A stretch of 42,457 nt of DNA from a bacterium (GCA_016781505.1 JADDQF010000111.1:1-42457); one strand, 5' to 3'; positions 8,483 through 15,923 are shown, numbered from the stretch's first letter. The notes: generated by a model from the letters alone, not told the origin. Numbers and translations are program-made.

Positions 8483-8882
8483 CCACCACTAACCGTTTCC
8501 CGATCCACTCGGCAATGTCGCTCTGGTAGGCATCAGACGCAGCGGCCATGGTGAACTCGTAAAGGGCTTCCTGGTCCGCCATTAACCGTGCTCGGTTGCG
8601 CTCCAAATACGACAACAACCCGACGAGTGCAACCCGCTTGTTGCCGTCCGAAAAGCCATGTGCCCGTGCCAGACGAAAAAATAACGCCGCGGCTTTGGAC
8701 GGTAGGTCGGGATATAAATCCTCGCCAAACATCGACACATCTGGAGCAGCCAGGGCGCCCTCAAGCTTGCCGAAGCCGTGCTCCGTCACCCCGCGCATCC
8801 CGCCGAAGGTCTCGATCAAGAGCTCATGGATCAGCAACACCTCGGTCAGGGTCAGTGATGTAGTTGGGGGAGTAGCGGTCAT
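8472..8882 (-). CDS. doc: Doc-type Fic protein, proximal copy
   Basis: 136 residues. The core motif is H75-GFSDGNKR-83, with the family helices LEGALAAP, FGEDLYPDLPSKAAALF before it. The N-terminus TLTEVLLIHELLIETFGG matches the usual start of Doc-family proteins. It is diverged from the neighbouring Doc at 8087, so the tandem pair is an old duplication or two independent acquisitions. Its ATG overlaps the stop of the upstream small gene as ATGA, the classic antitoxin-toxin junction, and its own end overlaps the next doc by 11 nt. Predicted role: kinase-type toxin acting in the cytoplasm on the translation machinery, by family analogy. Confidence 0.9.
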   Translation of the reverse strand: MTATPPTTSLTLTEVLLIHELLIETFGGMRGVTEHGFGKLEGALAAPDVSMFGEDLYPDLPSKAAALFFRLARAHGFSDGNKRVALVGLLSYLERNRARLMADQEALYEFTMAAASDAYQSDIAEWIGKRLVVDGD

Positions 8883-9106
8883 GCTAATCGACGCAGCACA
8901 TCGGCGTGCTCGGCTAACATTTTGCGAATACGCGCCACCAGTGTGGGATCGACATCGGGCAGCGACTGCAGCACCAGCCGGCCATCGTCCATCTGCTCAA
9001 CCGATACCAGCAGGGCGTTGGCGCCGCGCTCATGCAGCCAGGCGCTGAGGGTAGGCGGAACATCATTGGCCGGTAAAACTAAAACATCAGGGAGCGTTCG
9101 TTCCAT
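8879..9106 (-). CDS. Small protein, candidate antitoxin for the Doc pair
   Basis: 75 residues from ATG 9106. I do not recognise the family; it lacks an obvious Phd/AbrB N-terminus. The N-terminal half is beta-like (DVLVLPANDVPP, ANALLVSVEQMDDGRLVLQSLP) and the last 25 residues form a charged amphipathic helix (TLVARIRKMLAEHADVLRRL), the kind of C-terminal helix that in Phd-like antitoxins covers a Doc groove. Its TGA stop overlaps the ATG of doc by four bases. There is no ribosome site; instead a TGC-TACAAT box ends 8 nt before the ATG, so the message may be nearly leaderless. The antitoxin role is inferred from size and position only. A start 54 nt upstream is possible but would lie above the -10 box. 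Confidence 0.6.
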   Translation of the reverse strand: MERTLPDVLVLPANDVPPTLSAWLHERGANALLVSVEQMDDGRLVLQSLPDVDPTLVARIRKMLAEHADVLRRLA

Positions 9107-9114
9107 GGTGGTAG

Positions 9115-9123
9115 ATTGTAGCA
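9115..9123 (-). promoter_or_regulatory. Extended -10 promoter driving the small gene/doc/doc unit
   Basis: On the minus strand, TGC followed by TACAAT (9120-9115) is an extended -10 element ending 8 nt before the ATG at 9106. No good -35 is seen, as expected for extended -10 promoters. Initiation would fall at or next to the start codon, giving a leaderless or nearly leaderless mRNA and an independent promoter inside the cassette. Confidence 0.45.
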
Positions 9124-9191
9124 AGCTCTGCGCCGCAAAGTAGTGCTTACGTCCCAACAACCGAAGCGGGCAGTAGCTCTGCTTGCAACAA

Positions 9192-10844
9192 TTATGTCAA
9201 TAAGATTGAACGGATCAGCTCATCGAGGGCTGTAGTTTGTCCGGGCAGTAGCGGCAGTGCTCCCACCTGATCGGCTGTGGCCAACGCCCTGGTTCCAGGA
9301 AACAACAAGTAGGCTCCCAGGGTCGCGCGGGCGGCACCGACACCGATCGCGCTGCGATACGCATAGGCATCGTCGAGCGCATCCTGGGGTATGCTGCCAT
9401 CCGCAGCCACGCGATATTTGGCATCGAAAACCAGCACCCGTGCCTCACCTCCGGGCCGAACCACCTCAACCGCAATGTCGGGAATGCGCACATATGGATC
9501 GAGCGATCCTAAACGCTTGGTCGAGGTAGGCTGGGGCTCAAACCGCCGTTGATACCAGACCACAAGTCGGGTTTGGTTTGGCAGTCGCAGTTCCAGCAGC
9601 GGTTGGTGGTGTTGTAAGCGTACCGTTAATCTGGTTTGGGTCGGCTGCTTTGCGTTCGGCACCGCCTCAACCAGCTGTTGTGCCGCTACCTCGCCATGGG
9701 GCAACAGCGTCTGGACGACCTGCAGCACACACCACTGCTCATACAGGGTGGGCAGATCGTGGATCGGCAGCCACAAGGCCGGCAGCTCAACGGCGCTCAA
9801 CGGCGTTGAGCGTAAGGCCTGATACAGCGCAAAAAGCCGCCGATAGCGCGGCTCTCGCCGCATTAATTGCGTCGGCCCATGCAGCGTCACCTGTTCGCCG
9901 ACACCCGCTAGCCATGGCACGGCTAACGCTTGGCGTAACCTTCGCAGCGCCTCCTGGCATCCTTCCAGCCAGGCTTGCATGGTTGCTGCGGCCGCCAGGC
10001 TGTCAACCAGCTCGGCATTGCGCTCACGACGCTGCAGCTCATGGCGCGTCAACTCTCGTACGTGCCCAACCCGCCATTGCAGGCCGTGCAACACCTGCTG
10101 GAGTACACGGTGCTCAACGATATCGTGCGTGGCGACAGAGCGTGGAGTTGGCACTAAGCGTGGAAGTGGCCCCCCCCGTCGCTGGGCAGGTGGGCGAAGC
10201 GCGGCTTGCAAAGCCGGCAGCACATCTTCCGCCACATCGTCTAGCGTGGTGCGCGGAAGAGCAGCCAGAACACTTGGATCTAGCCGCTCGAGCTGACCCA
10301 ACTGCGTACTGCCCTGCTTAGCGATCAGCTGTTGCTGCGGACGTGCACCGATCTGCTGCACCAATTTGAGTGCTTCGGCCACATGACCTTGAACCAGTGT
10401 GTGGTATTCCTCGACCAAAGTTTGCGGCAGTGTCGGTTGGAGGACGGCGCCTTGCTGGCCGCCATGGATGGCATACACAATCGCACGCGCGTCGCGCTGA
10501 ATCGCTGCGAGCAAGGCCTCGTAGCATTCGATGTCCAGCTTACGCGGCACAATTCGCAGCCGAAGTGTTTCACTGATACGCGTACCGTCGCCATGACGCA
10601 GCTCCATGCTCGCCTGGTACTGGCCGACGGCATGTTGCGGATTCCAGTGCCAGCGCCACAGCGTATCCCCCAACATCGTGGCTGGCGGTCCCAACGGCAC
10701 ATTGTTCACGCTTAGTGTTGCGCCCACAATGCCGGGCTGAGCTGGACATGTAATTTCAAGCGCTTGCCATTCAAACCAATCTGCGACAACCATGCCCGTA
10801 GAAATCGGCTGCCCATTGATCGTGATTGTGTCGAGAATGCTCAT
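9192..10844 (-). CDS. DUF2357 / PD-(D/E)XK nuclease (McrC-like), orphan
   Basis: 550 residues. The C-terminal quarter carries a readable PD-(D/E)XK core: P455-D456 in RIPDIAVEV, then D474-A-K476 in LVFDAKYR. It resembles the PDDEXK_7 (DUF524) family, with a DUF2357-like beta-rich N-terminus (about 1-100) and a long helical middle. Relatives usually pair with an McrB-like AAA+ GTPase as a modification-dependent restriction or anti-phage module. No AAA+ gene lies beside it here. It is transcribed toward, and 85 nt upstream of, the small gene/doc/doc unit, which suggests one accessory locus. The ATG start has no strong ribosome site; a TACAAT box lies near 10868-10873. Family assignment from motif memory; the middle region was not assigned. 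Confidence 0.75.
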   Translation of the reverse strand: MSILDTITINGQPISTGMVVADWFEWQALEITCPAQPGIVGATLSVNNVPLGPPATMLGDTLWRWHWNPQHAVGQYQASMELRHGDGTRISETLRLRIVPRKLDIECYEALLAAIQRDARAIVYAIHGGQQGAVLQPTLPQTLVEEYHTLVQGHVAEALKLVQQIGARPQQQLIAKQGSTQLGQLERLDPSVLAALPRTTLDDVAEDVLPALQAALRPPAQRRGGPLPRLVPTPRSVATHDIVEHRVLQQVLHGLQWRVGHVRELTRHELQRRERNAELVDSLAAAATMQAWLEGCQEALRRLRQALAVPWLAGVGEQVTLHGPTQLMRREPRYRRLFALYQALRSTPLSAVELPALWLPIHDLPTLYEQWCVLQVVQTLLPHGEVAAQQLVEAVPNAKQPTQTRLTVRLQHHQPLLELRLPNQTRLVVWYQRRFEPQPTSTKRLGSLDPYVRIPDIAVEVVRPGGEARVLVFDAKYRVAADGSIPQDALDDAYAYRSAIGVGAARATLGAYLLFPGTRALATADQVGALPLLPGQTTALDELIRSILLT

Positions 10845-11024
10845 GTATTGCTTTCGGTTGAGTTAATTGTACCTCGACACAGCCAACATCTGCTGGCCAC
10901 ACACGGTTTCCGCGGCCGGCAGTAACCTTCGCCAGTTAAAGCCCGTTATATACGCATGGCATAGCACGTGCTTTAATGAACCGAACGCTGCACTACGCAG
11001 AACAACAGCGTGGGATAAAACCGC
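10845..11024. other. Divergent intergenic between the nuclease and a receiver gene
   Basis: A 180-nt gap feeding the minus-strand nuclease cassette and the plus-strand receiver gene. On the minus strand a TACAAT box sits about 20 nt before the nuclease ATG without a clear -35. No gene seen. Confidence 0.4.
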
Positions 11025-11429
11025 ATGAACCGCACAAATCCGCACAGCAGATGCATCTTGGTCGTCGAGGACGATTTTTTTATCCGTGACATGCTGGTCG
11101 AACTGTTGGAAGAAGAAGGCTATCCGGTTGTAAGCGCGGCAAACGGTCACGAAGCCTTAGCTCTGCTGCGAGAAACAGCGGACCCACCCGCGCTTATTTT
11201 GTTGGACTTAATGATGCCGGTTATGGATGGTCGGCAGTTTCGCTCGGCGCAGCAAGACGATGCCATACTCCAAGCGGTGCCGGTTGTTGTTTTGACCGCC
11301 AGTTCCGACAATGAAGAGCTGCCGGCCTCGTTTCAGCCTGCCGCCTATGTTCCCAAACCGATTAATTTACAGCTGCTCCTGGAAACTGTGGCGACCCATT
11401 TCAACAATCACTGCTCCAGCGGCCAATAG
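11025..11429 (+). CDS. Stand-alone response-regulator receiver protein (second)
   Basis: 134 residues, a lone REC domain: E15-D16-D17 acidic pocket, D61 phospho-acceptor in LILLDLMMPVMDG, T91 in VVLTAS, K111 in YVPKP. There is no output domain and no kinase nearby. A nine-residue polar N-terminal extension precedes the first strand. It is divergent from the nuclease cassette and convergent with the esterase operon, so it is probably monocistronic. It differs enough from the receiver at 2697 to be a separate signalling protein. Confidence 0.9.
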   Translation: MNRTNPHSRCILVVEDDFFIRDMLVELLEEEGYPVVSAANGHEALALLRETADPPALILLDLMMPVMDGRQFRSAQQDDAILQAVPVVVLTASSDNEELPASFQPAAYVPKPINLQLLLETVATHFNNHCSSGQ

Positions 11430-11512
11430 CGCGTAGATCGGTGAAAAGAACGCGCGGCGCCACAACCCTGGAGTGTGCCAGTGCGCGTCGTTACATGATG
11501 GGGTAACGCCCG

Positions 11513-12163
11513 CTACTTCACAAGTGCCGCCAGCATGTTCCGCACAAAGGCCACCTCATCCTCGTTCACTGTATGGCCCATCTGCGGATACAACCGCTCG
11601 GTCACTTCTCCGCCCATCCGCCGCAGCACCGCCGCCGATTCGAGCACGCGCGCTTTTGGAATGTGAACATCGACGTCACTACAGCCCAGAAAGATCGGCG
11701 TTCCTGCGAGCGAACCGGCATAGTCGCGTTGTGTCCCATCCGGTCCGATCAGTCCGCCGCTCAGCGCCACCACACCGCCATACCGCCGCGCATTGCGCGC
11801 GGCAAACTCCGACGCGAGGCAAGCACCCTGCGAAAAGCCAAGCAATAGTGTTCGTTCCGGCGGTATGCCTGCGGTAGTCACCTGAGCCAACACCGCAGCC
11901 ACCTTTGCAAGCGCCGAGGAAAGAAAGGGCTCGTTGCTTTGCAAGGGAGCCAGGAATGTATATGGATACCAGGTATTGTCCAGCGCTTGTGGCGCGATGT
12001 ACGCAAACCCTGGTTGATCGAGCACATCAACAAGCGATAAAATGCTTTCGGCTGTGGCTCCGCGGCCATGGAGCATGATCACGGCTGCGGCGGCTTGATC
12101 GATGGGCACGCCGGCATTAACCACAGGTGTGGCTGCATGGGGCTGTTGGGAGGCCATGGACAT
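11513..12163 (-). CDS. Carboxylesterase/phospholipase of the MhqD type (alpha/beta hydrolase)
   Basis: 216 residues of the PF02230 phospholipase/carboxylesterase family. VIMLHGRGATAES is the oxyanion-hole region, the nucleophile Ser sits in LLGFSQGA, the acid Asp is in GCSDVDVHIP, and the His is in MGHTVNEDE. The ATG overlaps the stop of the upstream dioxygenase remnant as TAATG. That arrangement matches the mhqO-mhqD order known from hydroquinone/quinone-stress operons of Bacillus, where the dioxygenase cleaves the ring and this esterase follows. Here only the esterase is intact. Cytoplasmic, no signal peptide. Confidence 0.88.
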   Translation of the reverse strand: MSMASQQPHAATPVVNAGVPIDQAAAAVIMLHGRGATAESILSLVDVLDQPGFAYIAPQALDNTWYPYTFLAPLQSNEPFLSSALAKVAAVLAQVTTAGIPPERTLLLGFSQGACLASEFAARNARRYGGVVALSGGLIGPDGTQRDYAGSLAGTPIFLGCSDVDVHIPKARVLESAAVLRRMGGEVTERLYPQMGHTVNEDEVAFVRNMLAALVK

Positions 12164-12501
12164 TATTTTTCATCCTTCGGATTGTGCCACTCCGGCACGG
12201 TAAGCGGACGCAAGCCCTCCGTAATTTGGGCACGCTGGGGCTCAAGCCATGGCGGGAGCTGCAATGCTTGGCCTAATGCCGGCTCAGCCTCATCCGTCGC
12301 AAAGCCAGGACCGAGTGTAGCCAGCTCAACGATGTGACCATCGGGATCGTTGGTATAAATGCTCTTGAAGTAGCAACGGTCCATTACCGGCGAGACACGT
12401 AATCCCGCGCCGATCAACCTTTCACGCCCGGCCAGTTGTGTTGCTTCGTCGGGCACAACCACCGCAGACGTGCTTACTTTTTGTATGTGTATTACAAACA
12501 C
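12163..12501 (-). pseudogene. C-terminal remnant of an MhqO-like ring-cleaving dioxygenase
   Basis: 112 residues, against about 310 for an intact family member. The recognisable part (VVVPDEATQLAGRERLIGAG, VSPVMDRCYFKSIY, HIVELATLGPGF, LPPWLEPQRAQI) corresponds to the last third of MhqO-type vicinal-oxygen-chelate dioxygenases. It keeps the C-terminal HIVELAT strand that carries the metal-ligand Glu. About the first 12 residues (MFVIHIQKVST) are unrelated-looking and overlap the end of the upstream methyltransferase-like gene by 10 nt. The N-terminal VOC modules with the remaining ligands are missing, so ring cleavage is not expected. The TAATG junction with the esterase is preserved, implying a fairly recent 5' deletion. 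Confidence 0.8.
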
Positions 12502-13118
12502 GTCGGCTCGTCAAGCCTTGGCGACTGCGACTTTTCCCAGGTGGACTCGCTGGTGCGCCAGCGCTGATGTACAGCTTCGCCCCGCTGCAACCATGGCAGC
12601 GTCCAGCCCCAGCGCGGCACCCGTGCTTGATAGGCCCGATAGGCCGAACCAAAGTGGCGCAGCAGAAACGGCTCCTCGACAAGCACAACCCACGCGTGGG
12701 TGCCGACCGCGAATACAAGGCTGGCCACACCCGTCCGTAAACTGCCGCAGCACACCGAACGACCAAGCAGCATCAGGAAATTGCCTAGCTCCATCGGATT
12801 GCGACAATACCGATACGGCCCATGGGTCACGAACACTTTGGGAGGATCGTGCGGTGCAGGGGTGCCGTCACCATACCGCACCAAGGTGTAGACAGCAGCG
12901 GTGGTGAGCCAACAGCCGATGGCAGCTAGCGCAATACCCGCGCCCCGCGCCGCCGGTGGAAGCTTCAGGCGAGTTTCGGGCCGCGGCCAAGGAACCAGGG
13001 CTGGACAGCCAACATGAATCAGCGGCAAATACCAGAGCGCGGCCTGGGTTGTGCGCCGCCACGGTCCCGGCCGTGGCTTGTGAAGTCGCGGTGAGGAAAT
13101 CGGGGTGGTGTCCCTCAT
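12492..13118 (-). CDS. Isoprenylcysteine-methyltransferase-like membrane protein
   Basis: 208 residues from ATG 13118, which has GAGGTG 7 nt upstream; an earlier start at 13133 is possible. Hydrophobic segments lie at about 27-43, 58-80, 111-120 and 128-147. The C-terminal half carries the family's SAM-binding signature: HGPYRYCRNPMELGNF (99-114) and EEPFLLRHFGSAYRAYQARVPRW (148-170). Such bacterial ICMT/PEMT-like proteins probably methylate small or lipid substrates at the membrane; the substrate is unknown. The 3' end overlaps the dioxygenase remnant, so the three genes 13118-11513 form one transcription unit. Confidence 0.8.
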   Translation of the reverse strand: MRDTTPISSPRLHKPRPGPWRRTTQAALWYLPLIHVGCPALVPWPRPETRLKLPPAARGAGIALAAIGCWLTTAAVYTLVRYGDGTPAPHDPPKVFVTHGPYRYCRNPMELGNFLMLLGRSVCCGSLRTGVASLVFAVGTHAWVVLVEEPFLLRHFGSAYRAYQARVPRWGWTLPWLQRGEAVHQRWRTSESTWEKSQSPRLDEPTCL

Positions 13119-13480
13119 TGCTTCGCACCTCATGGAGAGAGGAAAAGTTCGCGAGCACCTGGGACAATCTTAACATATTCCAGCAACAAGCAGTACACAA
13201 GAAAGCAGCCCACAGGCTGTGGATAAGCCTATGGGCTGCTGAGGTCGTCCCAACGATGGGGGGTGAAGCGCAAGAGCTAATCTTATCGGCTCAGGTCAAA
13301 CGTAGCGCTGAGGGGTGTAAGGGCGACACGTTGGAGTCACTGATCACGCCGCTTCTTGTCCATCAATCACACAATCAGTTGTTTGCCGTTTCGCTGTGCG
13401 TAGCTTCAACCATGTGTTTTGCACAAGCTTTGCTTTCTCACCTCGACCCGGAACCAGCAGCGCATGTATTGAGGATGGTT
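13119..13480. other. Intergenic region with a large hairpin, no gene
   Basis: The 362 nt between the methyltransferase-like gene (minus) and the LacI control region. The main feature is an inverted repeat at 13204-13240. No protein-like ORF on either strand: the open frames here are short and rich in unusual residues. The half at 13240-13470 could hold a minus-strand small RNA ending at the hairpin, but nothing proves it. Confidence 0.5.
13204..13240 (-). terminator. Stem-loop upstream of the methyltransferase-like gene (attenuator or sRNA terminator)
   Basis: The arms 13204-13218 and 13226-13240 pair at 14 of 15 positions (one C-A mismatch) around a 7-nt loop. Read on the minus strand, the stem is followed by TTTCTTG, as in a weak intrinsic terminator. 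No minus-strand gene lies upstream of it, so it would end either a leader of the ICMT-like operon or a small RNA. Confidence 0.45.
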
Positions 13481-13517
13481 GTACTTTACCAACCGCACCT
13501 TACCACGCACCTTACCA
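13481..13517 (+). repeat. Three short direct repeats ahead of the LacI promoter
   Basis: GTACTTTACCA (13481-13491), GCACCTTACCA (13495-13505) and GCACCTTACCA (13507-13517) are three near-identical 11-mers spaced 14 and 12 nt, ending 39 nt before the -35 box. The phasing suggests an activator or regulator site on one face of the helix; the binder is unknown. Confidence 0.5.
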
Positions 13518-13556
13518 ATCGAGAACTTGCCAAAGACGTTGATCAGTCGCGACTAC

Positions 13557-13606
13557 TTGACGATTCACACCACCTCTGCTATAGTCGATGCAGCACTTAA
13601 ACGTTT
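13557..13606 (+). promoter_or_regulatory. Promoter and operator of the LacI-family gene
   Basis: TTGACG (13557-13562), a 17-nt spacer and TATAGT (13580-13585) form a near-consensus sigma70 promoter. The palindrome AAACGTTT (13599-13606), extended with matches on its flanks, lies just downstream of the expected start site near 13592. AA-CG-TT cores are typical LacI-family operators, so binding there would block transcription: autorepression. Confidence 0.7.
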
Positions 13607-13613
13607 CAATAGT

Positions 13614-14606
13614 ATGGCGACGATCAAAGAAGTAGCCCGGCAGGCCAACGTATCGATTGCCACCGTGTCGTACGTGCTGAACGGCACCGGCTCGGTTTCG
13701 GCGAGCACCCGTAGCGCTGTGCTTGCCGCAGTTGATGCGCTTAACTATCGGCCATCCTACCGTGGCCGGGCGCTTCAATCCCGGCGCAGCATGACCGTCG
13801 GGCTGGTGCTGCCGGTTCCGGCACGGGCGACCGATCCTTCGTTCGGAGCGCTGCTGGCAGGACTGAGTGAAGGCGCAGCGCAGGGCGGTTATTATGTGCT
13901 CCTGGCGGCCAACACCGCAGCGCAGCCGGAGGCCAGCCTGCATGGGGCATGGCATCGCTCTGGCCGGGTTGACGGGGTGGTGATCATGGACGTTCAGTCC
14001 GATGATCCGCGGATTGCAGCCGCGCGGGCGGTTGGCGTGCCCTTTATCTGTGCCGGTCGCACGCCCACGGCCGGGGCATTTGTGGCGGTGGACGGCGTGG
14101 CGGGCATGCTTGAAGCCATGGCGCACCTGATTGTACGTGGGCACGAGCGCATCGCCCTGCTGCAGCCGCCGCTTGAAGGGCTGTTGGCAGCCGAGCAGGA
14201 AGCGGGCTACCGCGAAGCGCTGAGTGAAGCAGGGCTGGTCTTCGATCCGGCACTGGTGGTGGAAAGCGGCGGCAGTGAGGCCGAGGGCTACGCCGCAACC
14301 GAAGAGTGGCTGGCGCAGCCGGAGCCCCCGAGCGCGATCGTCGCCGGAACCTCGGCGTTGGCATTTGGCGCCCTGCACGCGCTGCACGACGGGGGGCTGC
14401 GCATCGGGCCTGATGTGGCGCTGCTGAGTTTTGAAGACACGCCAGCAGCCGCGCACACAGCACCGCCCTTAACCGCGCTGCGGCAGCCAATGCACGAGTG
14501 GGGCCGCGCCCTGGCTCGGGGCTTGATCGATGTGATCAATGGCGTGGCGGAAACCCAGGTGATCGTGCAGCCGCAGCTGATTGTGCGGCGTTCGTGTGGC
14601 GAGTAG
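13614..14606 (+). CDS. LacI-family transcriptional regulator
   Basis: 330 residues. The N-terminal helix-turn-helix (1-26: ATIKEVARQANVSIATVSYVLNG) and hinge region (NYRPSYRGRALQSRRS) are classic LacI/GalR. The periplasmic-binding-protein-like sensor follows: VGLVLP, GRVDGVVIMD, GVPFICAGR, VAVDGVAGM, GHERIALLQPP and SFEDTPAAAHTAPPLTALRQP. The start is ATG 13614, where the HTH begins; there is no clear ribosome site. The next gene encodes a sugar ABC ATPase, so the ligand is probably a sugar. The operator at 13599 suggests it represses itself. A longer upstream reading frame would run through the promoter and is rejected. Confidence 0.92.
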   Translation: MATIKEVARQANVSIATVSYVLNGTGSVSASTRSAVLAAVDALNYRPSYRGRALQSRRSMTVGLVLPVPARATDPSFGALLAGLSEGAAQGGYYVLLAANTAAQPEASLHGAWHRSGRVDGVVIMDVQSDDPRIAAARAVGVPFICAGRTPTAGAFVAVDGVAGMLEAMAHLIVRGHERIALLQPPLEGLLAAEQEAGYREALSEAGLVFDPALVVESGGSEAEGYAATEEWLAQPEPPSAIVAGTSALAFGALHALHDGGLRIGPDVALLSFEDTPAAAHTAPPLTALRQPMHEWGRALARGLIDVINGVAETQVIVQPQLIVRRSCGE

Positions 14607-14687
14607 GCGGCGAGGTGTCGTTGGCGACATCCTGATCGTTTGGTCTGCAACCTTGGACTGGCAACCGGTAACAAAGGAGTTGGAACC

Positions 14688-15791
14688 ATGGCAGGAATCA
14701 AGTTCGACCACGTTGACAAGTATTTTGGCAACGTCCACATCCTCAAAGACCTGAACATTGACATTCCCGACAAGGAATTTTTGGTGTTGGTCGGTCCATC
14801 GGGCTGCGGTAAATCGACGGCGTTGCGGTGCCTGGCCGGGCTGGAAGAAATCACCAACGGCAAGATCATGATCGGCGACCGCGTGGTCAACGACGTTGCG
14901 CCCAAAGATCGCGACATCGCGATGGTGTTTCAAAGCTACGCGTTGTATCCCCACATGTCGATCTACGACAACATGGCCTTCGGTCTGAAGCTGCGCAAAA
15001 CGCCCAAAAACGAGATCGACAAGCGCGTCAAGGAAGCCGCCGAGCTGTTGGGCATCGCTCACTTGCTCGAGCGCAAGCCCAAGGCGTTGTCGGGCGGTCA
15101 GCGCCAGCGTGTTGCGCTCGGACGGGCGATCGTGCGCGACCCAGCCGTGTTCTTGATGGACGAGCCATTGTCTAACCTGGACGCCAAGCTGCGGGTCCAG
15201 ACGCGCGCTGAAATTTCCAAGCTGCACCTGCGACTGGGCACCACCTTTATCTATGTGACCCACGACCAAGTCGAAGCTATGACGATGGGGACCCGCATCG
15301 CCGTGATGCGTGATGGCATTATGCAGCAGCTGGACTCTCCACAGGTGCTGTACCGCAAGCCGACCAACATGTTTGTGGCTGGCTTTATCGGCTCACCGGC
15401 CATGAACTTCTTCGAGGCTACACTGCGTCGGGGTGATGGCGGCTTGACGGTGGACACAGGCTCATTTGCCGCGCCGGTGCCGCGCCAGCTGCAAGAAAAC
15501 CTGGGCCGGCACATCGACCGCCCGGTGTACTTCGGCATTCGGCCGGAAGACGTGCACGACGCGCAGTTCGTCCCACCCGGCACACATGACATTGCGCCGC
15601 TTGATGCAAGCGTCACCGTCACCGAAAACATGGGCGCCGAAGTCTTCGCCTATGTGCAGGCCGGCCAGAAAGAGTTCGTGGGCAAGCTCGATCCGCGGAC
15701 GCGGGCCGAACCGGGCGGGGGTATCCGGCTCGGGCTTGATATGGCTAACATGCATCTCTTTGATCGTGAAACGGAGCTGGCGTTGGTGTAG
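14688..15791 (+). CDS. Carbohydrate ABC transporter ATPase (MalK/UgpC/MsmX type)
   Basis: 367 residues, the usual length of the family. Walker A is GPSGCGKST (36-44), the Q-loop is in VFQSYALYPH, the ABC signature is LSGGQRQRVALGRAI, Walker B and D-loop are FLMDEPLSNLDAKLR, and the switch His is in YVTHDQ. After about residue 240 comes the regulatory OB/TOBE region (MNFFEATL, IRPEDVHD, ENMGAEVFAYV) of the CUT1 class. The start ATG has AAAGGAG 8 nt upstream. It lies 81 nt behind the LacI gene with no permease or binding-protein gene in the window, so it may be a shared ATPase serving several sugar importers, as MsmX does. A strong terminator follows at 15817. Confidence 0.95.
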   Translation: MAGIKFDHVDKYFGNVHILKDLNIDIPDKEFLVLVGPSGCGKSTALRCLAGLEEITNGKIMIGDRVVNDVAPKDRDIAMVFQSYALYPHMSIYDNMAFGLKLRKTPKNEIDKRVKEAAELLGIAHLLERKPKALSGGQRQRVALGRAIVRDPAVFLMDEPLSNLDAKLRVQTRAEISKLHLRLGTTFIYVTHDQVEAMTMGTRIAVMRDGIMQQLDSPQVLYRKPTNMFVAGFIGSPAMNFFEATLRRGDGGLTVDTGSFAAPVPRQLQENLGRHIDRPVYFGIRPEDVHDAQFVPPGTHDIAPLDASVTVTENMGAEVFAYVQAGQKEFVGKLDPRTRAEPGGGIRLGLDMANMHLFDRETELALV

Positions 15792-15816
15792 AAACGCCGC
15801 CGCAAGTGCCGGTGCA

Positions 15817-15848
15817 GGGGTTGGGCTATGGCTCAACCCCTTCTTTCG
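15817..15848 (+). terminator. Intrinsic terminator after the sugar ABC ATPase
   Basis: A 10-bp stem (GGGGTTGGGC / GCTCAACCCC, one G-U) closed by the tetraloop TATG at 15827-15830 is followed by TTCTTTCG. It starts 26 nt after the stop codon. Confidence 0.85.
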
Positions 15849-15923
15849 TTGTTTGCGTGTTGAATCAGCACAGACGAGCCTTTACTACCGTCCATGGGAC
15901 TAGGCGTGACACCGGATCTGGGG

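Noticed and set aside
12956-13613. Long plus-strand reading frames across 12956-13600 and an upstream extension of the LacI gene
   Set aside because: The first is antisense to the methyltransferase-like gene and the second crosses the LacI promoter; both have non-protein-like composition.
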